DNA from: Clostridia bacterium
GTDB lineage: Bacteria > Bacillota > Clostridia > Oscillospirales > Acutalibacteraceae
DNA: 64,000 nucleotides
Assembly: GCA_017451425.1 (NCBI GenBank)
Contig: JAFSPP010000006.1
Coordinates: forward strand, 1 to 64,000
Direction of reading: 5' to 3'
In this document: piece after piece, positions 42,476 to 51,252 of the stretch
How the letters are laid out: every line of letters begins with the position of its first letter
How positions within the stretch are numbered: position 1 is the first letter of the stretch
Made by a program: the position numbers and the translations under genes
Notes under the pieces: model-generated
Told to the model about the DNA's origin: nothing
Database searches by the model: none
The model's input: the letters and a program-made list of their open reading frames with translations, nothing else

Positions 42476-44334
42476 TGGCACAGGCATCAGAGATTAAAGT
42501 CCAGGCTCGTCCTCAGAGAATGGGACGCGGACCCGGATCGATAATGATGGGCGAGAAGGCCAAGGACTTCAAGGGTACGACAAAGCGTTTCCTGAAGTTT
42601 GTAGCGCCTTACAAGTATAAACTTCTTTTAGTGGTATTTCTCATAGTTGCCGCTACACTTCTTCAGCTCCTCGGACCGAAGATCCTCGCACAGGCCACGG
42701 ACACGGTCGCCGAAGGCGTAAAGAATATTGCCGCGGGCAAAGGCGGAATAGACTTTGAGCGTATAGGACATATTGCGCTCATGGGTATTGCCGTGTTCGG
42801 CACCGGCCTTCTGCTCCAGTATATTCAGGGTTTCATCATCGCGGGCGTCACTGCGAAAATCGCCTTTAACCTCCGTGAGAGTATTGAAAACAAAATCAAC
42901 AGACTTCCCATATCGTTCTTCAACACGACCAGTCTGGGCGATGTATTGTCGCGCATAACAAACGATGTAGATACCATCAACCAGAACTTGAACCGCACCA
43001 TGGCACAGGCTATAGAGTCCATCGTCATGGTTTTGGGCGTATTCGTGATGATGCTGACGATAAGCGTCAGGCTGACACTTGTAATTCTTGTCACGCTGCC
43101 GCTCTCGGGCCTTGTAATGGCCGTTGTCATGAAGGCTTCGCAGAAGCACTTCTTCGCGCATCAGAACTACCTCGGCGCAGTAAACGGACGCGTTGAGGAA
43201 ATCTACGGCGGCCATGTCGCCGTAAAGGCCTTCAACGGCGAGGACGATGCGCTCGAGGCCTTCGACAAGGACAATGACAAGCTCTACGAGGCCGCCTGGA
43301 AGTCCAACTTCATCTCAGGCCTCATGAGGCCGTTCATGGTACTTATAGGTAATATAGGCTATGTCCTTGTCGTCATCTTCGGAGCGCGTATGACGCTATC
43401 CGGCTCGATGACGATAGGCGGCATTCAGGCCTTCATAATGTACGCGCGAAACTTCACACAGCCGATAAGCCAGATAGCGCAGATTTCAAATCAGTTCCAG
43501 ATGCTTATCGCCGCGTATGAGCGCGTGGATATCTTCCTGAATGCCGAGGAGATAAACGACCCCGAGCCGACAATCTCAACAAAGGACATCGATATAAAGG
43601 GCGACATTAAGTTCGATCACGTCCGTTTCGGTTACGAGGATACGGACGAGATAGTCATAAAGGACTTCTCCGCAGACATAAAGGCGGGACAGAAGGTAGC
43701 CATAGTCGGTCCGACCGGAGCGGGCAAGACCACTCTCGTAAAACTCCTTATGCGCTTCCATGACCTGAAGGACGGAGCCATCTATGTCGACGGTCATAAC
43801 ATTACCGAATTTGACAGAAGCGATCTCCGTACCGAATTCGGCATGGTGCTTCAGGACACCTGGCTTTATCGCGCCAGCATACGCGACAACATCCGTTACG
43901 GTGAACTCACCGCCACGGACGAGCAGGTTGTCGCTGCCGCGAAAGCCGCCCAGGTCCACCACTTCATAAAGACCCTTCCGGGCGGTTATGACATGGAGAT
44001 AAACGAAGAGGCGAGCAATATCTCCGCCGGTCAGAAACAGCTTCTGACCATAGCGCGTGCAATCCTGTCAAACGCAAAGGTACTGATTCTCGATGAGGCT
44101 ACATCGTCCGTTGACACGAGGACGGAAGTTCTCATTCAGGAGGCCATGGACAACCTGATGAAGGGACGCACGAGTTTCATCATCGCGCACAGACTTTCAA
44201 CGATTAAGAATGCCGACCTCATCCTCTGCCTCGATGACGGTGATATTGTCGAGCAGGGCACACACGATGAACTCATGGCAAAGAACGGCTTCTACGCAAA
44301 TCTCTACAATTCGCAATTTGAAAACGCAGGTTAA
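42475..44334 (+). CDS. ABC exporter half-transporter with canonical catalytic Glu
   Basis: 619 aa. Cytosolic N-terminal extension of about 50 residues, membrane domain with six helices, and nucleotide-binding domain with Walker A GPTGAGKTT, Walker B LILDEATSSVD and signature NISAGQKQLL, which departs from LSGGQ. Because the partner has a normal signature and an Asp in Walker B, one composite ATP site is canonical and one is degenerate, as in TM287/288-type exporters. The ATG overlaps the stop of the first gene. Confidence 0.92.
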   Translation: MAQASEIKVQARPQRMGRGPGSIMMGEKAKDFKGTTKRFLKFVAPYKYKLLLVVFLIVAATLLQLLGPKILAQATDTVAEGVKNIAAGKGGIDFERIGHIALMGIAVFGTGLLLQYIQGFIIAGVTAKIAFNLRESIENKINRLPISFFNTTSLGDVLSRITNDVDTINQNLNRTMAQAIESIVMVLGVFVMMLTISVRLTLVILVTLPLSGLVMAVVMKASQKHFFAHQNYLGAVNGRVEEIYGGHVAVKAFNGEDDALEAFDKDNDKLYEAAWKSNFISGLMRPFMVLIGNIGYVLVVIFGARMTLSGSMTIGGIQAFIMYARNFTQPISQIAQISNQFQMLIAAYERVDIFLNAEEINDPEPTISTKDIDIKGDIKFDHVRFGYEDTDEIVIKDFSADIKAGQKVAIVGPTGAGKTTLVKLLMRFHDLKDGAIYVDGHNITEFDRSDLRTEFGMVLQDTWLYRASIRDNIRYGELTATDEQVVAAAKAAQVHHFIKTLPGGYDMEINEEASNISAGQKQLLTIARAILSNAKVLILDEATSSVDTRTEVLIQEAMDNLMKGRTSFIIAHRLSTIKNADLILCLDDGDIVEQGTHDELMAKNGFYANLYNSQFENAG

Positions 44335-44337
44335 AGA

Positions 44338-45243
44338 ATGAAAAACAAAGAGCTGACCGGCGTGGTGTTCGTCATCATCGCCGGTATTCTCTGGGGCACG
44401 ACGGGAATCTATGTCAGATACTTCACTGACCTGGGCCTGTCATCACTCCAGATAACGGTATTTAAAATGTTCATAGCGGCCGTGGTGCTTCTTCTCTGGT
44501 GTCTCATCAGGAACAGGGAGGCACTCAAGGTGAAGAAATCAGACATATGGGTCTTTATGTGCACGGGCTTTATAAGTATGGATTTCTTCACGGTCTGCTA
44601 TTTCTCGACAATCCAGCAGGCTGACCTCTCAGTGGCAGCAACGCTCCTCTATGCCGCACCGGCCATAGTACTGCTGCTGTCAATAGTGCTGTTCAAGGAG
44701 AAGTTCTCCCTTCAGAAGGGTGTGGCCTGCGTCATAGCCTTCCTCGGCTGTTTCCTGGTGTCCGGCCTCGTGGGTTCGGGCATGGCAATACCCGGCAGAG
44801 CACTCCTGACCGGCGTGCTCTCGGCCATCGGCTATGCCCTCTACAGTATTTTCGGCCGCATAGCCCTCGACAAGGGATATAATTCGCTTACAATCACGAC
44901 ATATACATTTCTTTTCGCTTTTCTGGGCTCGCTCGTTTTGCTTCGTCCGGCAGAGGTCGCTGCCGCGGCTTCAGTGGCGAAACTTCCCGTATTTATATTC
45001 ATGCTTGTGGCGATAGCGATAAACGTATCACTTCTGCCGTACGTCTTTTATACGAACGGACTCGCCCGCATAAATGCCTCCAAGGCTTCGATAATAGCCT
45101 CAGTCGAACCGGTCACGGCGACGGTTGTGGGAGCTCTGGTATTTAAGGAATATCCGGATATTTACGGATATCTCGGTATAATATGCGTGCTATTTGCAAT
45201 AATTCTCCTAAATATTCGCATAAAAAATAGAAAAAGTGCATAA
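44338..45243 (+). CDS. EamA/DMT-family transporter
   Basis: 301 aa with about ten membrane helices in two EamA halves: GILWGTTGIYVRYF at the start and YALYSIFGRIALDKGY opening the second half, ending in EPVTATVVGALVFKE. The family exports or imports amino acids and metabolites; substrate unknown. It begins 3 nt after the exporter gene, so it belongs to the same transcript. Confidence 0.92.
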   Translation: MKNKELTGVVFVIIAGILWGTTGIYVRYFTDLGLSSLQITVFKMFIAAVVLLLWCLIRNREALKVKKSDIWVFMCTGFISMDFFTVCYFSTIQQADLSVAATLLYAAPAIVLLLSIVLFKEKFSLQKGVACVIAFLGCFLVSGLVGSGMAIPGRALLTGVLSAIGYALYSIFGRIALDKGYNSLTITTYTFLFAFLGSLVLLRPAEVAAAASVAKLPVFIFMLVAIAINVSLLPYVFYTNGLARINASKASIIASVEPVTATVVGALVFKEYPDIYGYLGIICVLFAIILLNIRIKNRKSA

Positions 45244-45258
45244 ATATTCAAAAAGTGC

Positions 45259-45293
45259 TTGCATAATTATAAAAGAGTGTGTATAATTATGCA
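45259..45293 (+). promoter_or_regulatory. Promoter with paired palindromic operators (ArgR-like)
   Basis: TTGCAT (45259-45264), 17-nt spacer and TATAAT (45282-45287). TGCATAATTATA (45260-45271) and TATAATTATGCA (45282-45293) are perfect inverted copies, each with an AATT centre, 20 bp apart, so on the same helix face. They cover both the -35 and -10. The half-sites resemble ARG boxes of ArgR/AhrC. Function as repressor sites for the downstream transporter is inferred. Confidence 0.7.
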
Positions 45294-45336
45294 CATCCAA
45301 ACGAAAACTTTTCAAATTAACCGGGAGGTAATTAAA

Positions 45337-46092
45337 ATGAAAAAATTACTCGCAGTTTTAATGGCACTTACACTCGTATTTGCGTTTGCCGCCTGCACAA
45401 AGCAGCCCGCAGACACAGATGATGCCCAGAAGACACTCATCATGGGTACAAACGCAGCATTCCCGCCCTATGAGTTCGTCGCTGATGACGGCTCATTTGC
45501 AGGAATCGACGTTGAGATTGCTCAGGCAGTAGCCGAGAAGCTCGGCATGAAGCTCGAGATCAAGGACATGGAGTTCAACTCACTTATCTCTGCTGTTCAG
45601 GGCGGCTCAATTGACATCGCGCTTGCAGGCATGACAGTAACCGATGAGCGTAAAGAGAGCGTAAACTTCTCTGACACATACGCAAAGGGCGTACAGGTTG
45701 TTATCGTAAAGGCTGACAGCGCCATTGCCACAGTTGATGATCTCGACGGCAAGACAGTAGGCGTTCAGGCCGGCACAACCGGTGACATCTACTGCACGGA
45801 AGATTACGGCCAGGACAACGTTAAGCAGTTCAACAACGGCGCTCTTGCAATCCAGGCCCTTCTCAATGACCAGGTTGACTGCGTTGTAATCGACAACGAG
45901 CCCGCAAAGGCATTTGTCGCCGCAAACGAAGGACTCAAGATCCTCGACACAAGTTATGCCGATGAGGACTATGCAGCTGCCATAGCCAAGGAGAACACAG
46001 AACTTCTTGACAGCTTCAACAAGGCTCTCGCTGAACTCAAGGCTGACGGCACAATTGACAAAATCGTTGAGAAATACATCAACGCCGACTAA
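45337..46092 (+). CDS. Polar amino acid ABC transporter, substrate-binding lipoprotein
   Basis: 251 aa. Signal ending FAAC lipidates Cys20. The SBP_bac_3 fold has NAAFPPYEFVADDGSFAGIDVEI, GMTVTDERKESVNFSDTY and KTVGVQAGTTGDIY. The start ATG has GGGAGG 8 nt upstream; an upstream ATG at 45259 would lie in the promoter. The ligand is probably Arg, Lys or another polar amino acid, in keeping with the operator type, but not shown. A hairpin follows. Confidence 0.93.
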   Translation: MKKLLAVLMALTLVFAFAACTKQPADTDDAQKTLIMGTNAAFPPYEFVADDGSFAGIDVEIAQAVAEKLGMKLEIKDMEFNSLISAVQGGSIDIALAGMTVTDERKESVNFSDTYAKGVQVVIVKADSAIATVDDLDGKTVGVQAGTTGDIYCTEDYGQDNVKQFNNGALAIQALLNDQVDCVVIDNEPAKAFVAANEGLKILDTSYADEDYAAAIAKENTELLDSFNKALAELKADGTIDKIVEKYINAD

Positions 46093-46117
46093 GATACATT
46101 ATTTGGTTTTCAAAATG

Positions 46118-46152
46118 AGGAGCGGAGTATATCCGCCCCTTGTTTTGTCTTT
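46118..46152 (+). terminator. Attenuating hairpin after the SBP gene
   Basis: AGGAGCGGA (46118-46126) pairs with TCCGCCCCT (46132-46140) with one mismatch, followed by TGTTTTGTCTTT. It probably lets only part of the transcription continue into the permease genes. Confidence 0.55.
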
Positions 46153-46169
46153 ATGAGAGCAGGTTTTTT

Positions 46170-46949
46170 ATGACATTCATGAGCTTTTCTTCCTGGCTTG
46201 AGACCGCTCCCGCATGGGTGCAGGGTCTGCCGGGAGGTCTGCAAAATTTCATATTCCAGCTTTTCCAGACCTTTGTCTTTGCCGACCGCTGGAAGCTGTT
46301 TGCAAACGGACTTAAGATTACCTTTATCGTCACGTTAGGCGCGCTCGCGCTCGGTGTAATCATAGGTCTTGTTCTCGCGATTATCCGTACGCTTTACTGC
46401 AGCTATACTGTCAATAAGCCGCCGTTTATTCTGAGGGTCTTAAACGTGTTTACGGAGACTTATCTGACTGTAATCCGCGGTACTCCCATGATGGTTCAGC
46501 TTCTTATCATGGGCTTTGTAATCTTCGTTCCCAAAACGGAAATCGGATGTATTGTCTGCGGCATACTGACCCTCGGCATAAACTCGGGCGCGTATGTTGC
46601 CGAAATCATCCGTTCCGGCCTTATGTCGATAGACAGGGGACAGACGGAAGCGGGCAGAAGCCTCGGCTTCAACTACGCGCAGACGATGTTCTACATCATA
46701 ATTCCGCAGGCGGTCAAGAATATTCTTCCGGCGCTCGGCAACGAGATGATAACTCTGCTGAAAGATACATCGCTCGTCTCCGTAATCGCGCTGCGTGACG
46801 TGACGAAGCAGGCCCAGAACATACAGAGTCTGACTTACAACGCGCTCGTGCCCTACATCAGTCTTGCGGCAATCTATCTCGTGTTGGTGGTCGGCCTCAC
46901 GAAGCTTCTTGCCGTGTTTGAGAGGAGGCTGAGAAAGAGTGAACACTGA
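46170..46949 (+). CDS. Polar amino acid ABC transporter, permease
   Basis: 259 aa from ATG 46170. HisM/GlnP-type permease with about five helices and the coupling loop [33 protein letters not shown] (read in two parts around 160-192). It forms the membrane channel for the SBP at 45337 and the ATPase that overlaps its end by 11 nt. An upstream in-frame ATG would lie in the hairpin region. Confidence 0.92.
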   Translation: MTFMSFSSWLETAPAWVQGLPGGLQNFIFQLFQTFVFADRWKLFANGLKITFIVTLGALALGVIIGLVLAIIRTLYCSYTVNKPPFILRVLNVFTETYLTVIRGTPMMVQLLIMGFVIFVPKTEIGCIVCGILTLGINSGAYVAEIIRSGLMSIDRGQTEAGRSLGFNYAQTMFYIIIPQAVKNILPALGNEMITLLKDTSLVSVIALRDVTKQAQNIQSLTYNALVPYISLAAIYLVLVVGLTKLLAVFERRLRKSEH

Positions 46950-47679
46950 TGATATCGTAATAAAAGTCGAAGGTCTGAAGAAGGCTTTTGGCGATGCAGA
47001 AGTCTTAAAAGGCATAGATCTCGACATTCACTCAGGCGAGGTTGTGGTTGTTATCGGAGCATCCGGCTCGGGCAAATCCACATTCCTGCGCTGCCTCAAC
47101 TGCCTCGAGGATCCGACGGGCGGATGCATTTATTTTGACGGTGTTGACCTCGCCGATGTCTCTGTTGACATAAATATCCACAGACAGAACATGGGCATGG
47201 TGTTCCAGCACTTCAATCTTTTCCCGCATATGACTGTTCTGCGCAATATGACCATTGCGCCGATAAAACTAAAGGGGCTGTCCGAAAAGGAGGCCTCCGA
47301 CAAGGCTTATGAGCTCCTGAAAAGGGTAGGCCTTGAGGACAGGGCAGATGCCTATCCGTCTCAGCTGTCCGGCGGACAGAAGCAGCGTATTGCCATAGTC
47401 AGGGCGCTCGCGATGGAGCCGAAAGTAATGCTCTTCGATGAGCCGACCTCGGCTCTCGACCCCGAGATGGTCGGCGAGGTTCTTGATGTTATGAAGGCCC
47501 TCGCAAATGACGGCATGACTATGGTTGTTGTCACACATGAGATGGGCTTTGCCCGTGAGGTGGGCGACCGTATCTTGTTTATGGACGACGGTGTAATCGG
47601 CGAACAGGGCACACCGGAGGAGGTCTTTGACAATCCTCAGTCCGAGAGGCTCAGGTCTTTCCTTGCGAAGGTTCTTTGA
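46939..47679 (+). CDS. Polar amino acid ABC transporter, ATP-binding protein
   Basis: 246 aa GlnQ-type ATPase: Walker [10 protein letters not shown], signature [15 protein letters not shown], Walker [13 protein letters not shown] and the switch His in [12 protein letters not shown] start inside the end of the permease gene. It powers import by the complex of the two preceding genes. Confidence 0.95.
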   Translation: MNTDDIVIKVEGLKKAFGDAEVLKGIDLDIHSGEVVVVIGASGSGKSTFLRCLNCLEDPTGGCIYFDGVDLADVSVDINIHRQNMGMVFQHFNLFPHMTVLRNMTIAPIKLKGLSEKEASDKAYELLKRVGLEDRADAYPSQLSGGQKQRIAIVRALAMEPKVMLFDEPTSALDPEMVGEVLDVMKALANDGMTMVVVTHEMGFAREVGDRILFMDDGVIGEQGTPEEVFDNPQSERLRSFLAKVL

Positions 47680-47759
47680 TTTTCAGTTGTACTTTATTAA
47701 ATAATATGTTAAAGTAAAGTGTATCTGTTTTATTTAAAAATTCGGGAGGAAACGAAAAA

Positions 47760-48815
47760 ATGACACTTGCCGAACTCTTAAAAATCGCGGAAGATAACAA
47801 GGCTTCCGACGTACATATTACCGTAGGTGTACCGCCGCTTATGCGTGTACACGGTGCTATGATGCCCATACCCAACGAGCCCCGTCTTATGGCCGAGGAC
47901 GTTGAGGCGCTTGTAAAGGGTATCATGGGTGAGTTCCAGAAGAGAGCTTTCGCCGAGCGCGGCGAAATCGACTTCTCCTTCGGTCTCGCCGGCATGGGCC
48001 GTTACCGTGTAAACGTATTCCGTCAGCGCGGTACCACGGCTGCCGTTTTCCGTCTTGTAGGTTCCAAGATTCCTAACCCGCATGACCTCGGCGTACCTCA
48101 GGCTGTCATAGACCTCTATGAACTCAAGCAGGGCCTCGTACTCGTAACGGGTCCCACGGGTTCGGGTAAGTCAACAACACTGGCTTCACTCATCGGTCTT
48201 ATCAATGACAACCTGAACGACCACATAATCACTCTTGAAGATCCCATAGAGTATCTTCACAGACACAATAAGTCGATTGTAAACCAGAGAGAGATAGGCG
48301 TTGACACGCGTTCATACGCAGCCGCTCTCCGTGCAGCTCTTCGTGAGGACCCCGATGTTATCCTCGTAGGTGAGATGCGTGACCTTGAGACTATCGCCAC
48401 GGCCGTAACCGCCGCTGAGACAGGTCACTTGGTCTTCTCGACACTTCATACCATCGGCTGCGCTGAGACAATCGACCGTATCATCGACGTATTCCCGACG
48501 GACCAGCAGGACCAGATCAAGGTTCAGCTCTCAATGGTTCTCGAGGCCGTCATTTCACAGAGACTCGTCCCGACAATAGACGGTACCGGACGTGTTGCGG
48601 CATTCGAAGTAATGCTTGCAGACTCCGCTATTCGTAACCTCATCCGTGAAGGTAAGAACTATCTCATTCCTTCAAACATGCAGTCCGGTAAGAAGAAGGG
48701 CATGCAGACAATGGATGACTGTCTTGCTGAGCTCTACGCTTCAGGCCGTATCGCGAGAAAGAACGCTCTTCTTTACGCAACCGATCCTGACGAGATGCAG
48801 AAGAAACTCATGTAA
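47760..48815 (+). CDS. pilT: PilT-type twitching/retraction ATPase
   Basis: 351 aa hexameric ATPase. N-terminal PAS-like domain (1-100), Walker A GPTGSGKST, Asp box LEDPIEYLH, Walker B ILVGEMRDLETI, His box GHLVFSTLHT and the PilT motif AIRNLIREGK. It is nearly identical in plan to canonical PilT, yet no pilB, pilC or pilin gene is in the window. Those genes may be elsewhere. AGGAGG is 11 nt upstream. A terminator follows, so it is monocistronic. Confidence 0.93.
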   Translation: MTLAELLKIAEDNKASDVHITVGVPPLMRVHGAMMPIPNEPRLMAEDVEALVKGIMGEFQKRAFAERGEIDFSFGLAGMGRYRVNVFRQRGTTAAVFRLVGSKIPNPHDLGVPQAVIDLYELKQGLVLVTGPTGSGKSTTLASLIGLINDNLNDHIITLEDPIEYLHRHNKSIVNQREIGVDTRSYAAALRAALREDPDVILVGEMRDLETIATAVTAAETGHLVFSTLHTIGCAETIDRIIDVFPTDQQDQIKVQLSMVLEAVISQRLVPTIDGTGRVAAFEVMLADSAIRNLIREGKNYLIPSNMQSGKKKGMQTMDDCLAELYASGRIARKNALLYATDPDEMQKKLM

Positions 48816-48823
48816 CAGAAACG

Positions 48824-48863
48824 AAGCTCAGCTTGTATTCACAAAGCTGAGCTTTTTGTTTTT
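48824..48863 (+). terminator. Terminator of pilT
   Basis: AAGCTCAGCTT (48824-48834) and AAGCTGAGCTT (48844-48854), followed by T-rich sequence that runs to the next ribosome site. Confidence 0.82.
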
Positions 48864-48874
48864 AAGGACTATTT

Positions 48875-51055
48875 ATGAAAGAATTCAGTAAAAGACTTGG
48901 ACTCATAACCCAGATAACGCTGCTGTTCCTGCTCGGCATGGCCCTGACGGGAGTGGTGACCTATATGTCACAGCGCAACAGATCCGAAGCCTCAGTCAGG
49001 CAGCTGATTGAGCAGAGCGCTGACCAGGTATCTGCAGATGTCATATATGCAATCAAGGAATATCCCGCGTATCACTGGCTTCTCAACTATTGGTATACGA
49101 ATGCCGACAGTCTCGACATTGAATATGATGTGGATTACACCGGCGGCACGAAAACAAAGGAGAAGACGGAACTGTTTTTAGAGCACAATCCGGGCTTTAA
49201 GATGAAATACGCGACAGCGGAGGACATAGCGACTCTCTCCGATGAGGACAAGAAGCTCTATGCTGAGATCACATACTCCTGGCTTATAACCCGCTTAAAC
49301 GAGATAAAGCGTTCATATGGACCGGACTTTGTCTTCTGTGTCATTGCGACTGAAGAATATGACGGACAGTTCTTCCTTGTAAGTGCCGCAGATGAAGGCG
49401 CAAAACGCGGTGAGAAATACGGGGAGGTATACAGGCTCGGCAAGACCGTAACTGTTTCTGAGAGCCAGCAGGAAGCGATGATGCAGGCTTCGAAGTACAC
49501 CAAGCATCTCGCTCCGGCAGGAGTCTATGTCGACTATTACGAGTTTATCACCAAGGTGGCCGGACTTGATCTGTTTGTAGGTCTTACATATGACCTTTCC
49601 GAAATAAATGCTCAGATTGATTCACAGACAAGGAACGGCACAATAGCCGCAGTAATATATCTGATGCTGCTGCTCTTCCTGCTGCTCCTGGTACTACTCT
49701 TCTTCGTTGTACGTCCTCTGAAAGTAATTCAGAAAAACATCGGAACCTACAAGGACACAAAGGACAGCAGCACGGTTGAAGACGGTCTGGAATCAATTAA
49801 GGTACATAACGAAATCGGTGAGCTCTCAGCGGATGTTTTGAGTCTCGCCAAAGAGATGGACTCATACATCGCAAATATCAAGGATATGACCGCTGAGAGT
49901 GAGCGTATCAATGCCGAACTTTCACTCGCAACGCGAATCCAGGCGGATATGCTGCCCAGCATTTATCCGGCATACCCGGACAGAAATGAGTTTGAAATCT
50001 ACGGCTCCATGGACCCCGCGAAGGAGGTCGGAGGAGACTTCTACAACTTCTTCCTCATCGACGATGACCACCTCTGCCTCACAATTGCCGATGTCTCCGG
50101 CAAGGGTGTTCCGGCAGCGCTGTTCATGATGGTCACCGAAATCGTAATCGCGGAAAATGCCCAGGGCGGCAAGACTCCGGCGCAGATCCTCATGGATACG
50201 AACAACGCCATCTGCGAGTACAACCGTGAGGAGATGTTCGTCACCGTCTGGGTCGGAATACTTGAAATCTCAACCGGTAAGATAATCGCTGCCAACGCCG
50301 GACATGAGTATCCGATAATCACCGATGAAAACGGGGATTTCCAGATTTTCAAGGACAAGCACGGCTTTGTCATAGGCGGCATGTCCGAAATTAAATATAC
50401 GGACTATGAGATGCAGCTTAAACCGGGTTCAAAACTTTTCCTCTACACCGACGGTGTTCCGGAGAGTACGAACAAGGAGGACGAACAGTTCGGTCTTGAA
50501 CGCGCCCTTGCGGTTTTAAATAACAATAAAGACTGCACACCGGAAGAACTCAACCGGGCCGTCAGAGCCGCTGTCGAAGAATTCGCCGACGGTGCAGAAC
50601 AGTTCGACGATATAACAATGCTTTGTCTTGAATATAATGGTGGGTCAGATATGGGTATTAAAACTGAAGCAAGCGATGCAAACCTCGACAAAATCCTTGA
50701 CTACGTCAACGCAAAATTCGAGGAGGCCGGTGCCTCCCCGAAGGTGATCACGGAACTTGCCATTGCCGTTGAGGAGATTTACATAAATGTAGCTCACTAC
50801 GCCTACAAGCCTGATACAGGCCCCGCAACGGTAAAAGTCGATATCGACAAGGAAAACAGAGTGGGCACAGTCACCATCTCTGACAACGGAAAACCGTACA
50901 ATCCTCTTGAGAGAGAGGATCCCGACATAACCGCATCCGCCGAGGACAGGCCGATAGGCGGTCTCGGAATCCTCATGACAAAGAAGCTTGTCGATGAGGC
51001 GGTGTACGAGTACAAAGACAATCAGAATGTGATGAAACTCAAAAAAGCATTCTGA
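48875..51055 (+). CDS. Membrane SpoIIE/RsbU-type phosphatase fused to an RsbW-like ATPase
   Basis: 726 aa. Helix 1 (11-30), extracellular Cache-like domain (32-253), helix 2 (255-280), HAMP (281-335), PP2C/SpoIIE phosphatase (about 350-580) with Asp388 (EVGGDFYNFF), Asp406 (IADVSGKG) and TDGVPE; then an HATPase_c domain (590-726) with AVEEIYINVAHYAY, SDNGKPYNP and GGLGILMTKK. RsbU-like phosphatases release an anti-sigma antagonist; RsbW-like kinases do the opposite, so the fusion holds both. ATG 48875, with AAGGAC upstream. The regulated sigma factor is not in the window. Confidence 0.9.
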   Translation: MKEFSKRLGLITQITLLFLLGMALTGVVTYMSQRNRSEASVRQLIEQSADQVSADVIYAIKEYPAYHWLLNYWYTNADSLDIEYDVDYTGGTKTKEKTELFLEHNPGFKMKYATAEDIATLSDEDKKLYAEITYSWLITRLNEIKRSYGPDFVFCVIATEEYDGQFFLVSAADEGAKRGEKYGEVYRLGKTVTVSESQQEAMMQASKYTKHLAPAGVYVDYYEFITKVAGLDLFVGLTYDLSEINAQIDSQTRNGTIAAVIYLMLLLFLLLLVLLFFVVRPLKVIQKNIGTYKDTKDSSTVEDGLESIKVHNEIGELSADVLSLAKEMDSYIANIKDMTAESERINAELSLATRIQADMLPSIYPAYPDRNEFEIYGSMDPAKEVGGDFYNFFLIDDDHLCLTIADVSGKGVPAALFMMVTEIVIAENAQGGKTPAQILMDTNNAICEYNREEMFVTVWVGILEISTGKIIAANAGHEYPIITDENGDFQIFKDKHGFVIGGMSEIKYTDYEMQLKPGSKLFLYTDGVPESTNKEDEQFGLERALAVLNNNKDCTPEELNRAVRAAVEEFADGAEQFDDITMLCLEYNGGSDMGIKTEASDANLDKILDYVNAKFEEAGASPKVITELAIAVEEIYINVAHYAYKPDTGPATVKVDIDKENRVGTVTISDNGKPYNPLEREDPDITASAEDRPIGGLGILMTKKLVDEAVYEYKDNQNVMKLKKAF

Positions 51056-51082
51056 TGATATACATTTCAGTATATGCAAAAA

Positions 51083-51118
51083 AAACAGATTCCGTCTCAA
51101 AACGGAGTCTGTTTTTTT
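51083..51118 (+). terminator. Terminator of the phosphatase/ATPase gene
   Basis: AAACAGATTCCG (51083-51094) pairs with CGGAGTCTGTTT (51103-51114) with G-U pairs, then a run of T. Confidence 0.85.
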
Positions 51119-51177
51119 GCCAAATTAAGACCTGCCGATTTGGTTAATTTGCACAGTTGAATTTACACTTTGATATC

Positions 51178-51207
51178 TTGATTTGTTAATGTTTTATATT
51201 CTATAAT
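51178..51207 (+). promoter_or_regulatory. Promoter of the maltodextrin-type importer operon
   Basis: TTGATT (51178-51183), 18-nt spacer and TATAAT (51202-51207), 46 nt before the ATG of the SBP gene. No clear operator palindrome is seen. Confidence 0.65.
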
Positions 51208-51252
51208 GGGAGTGAGTTATGGGCTGTGAAACTGCCCGGAAGGAGGAAAATT

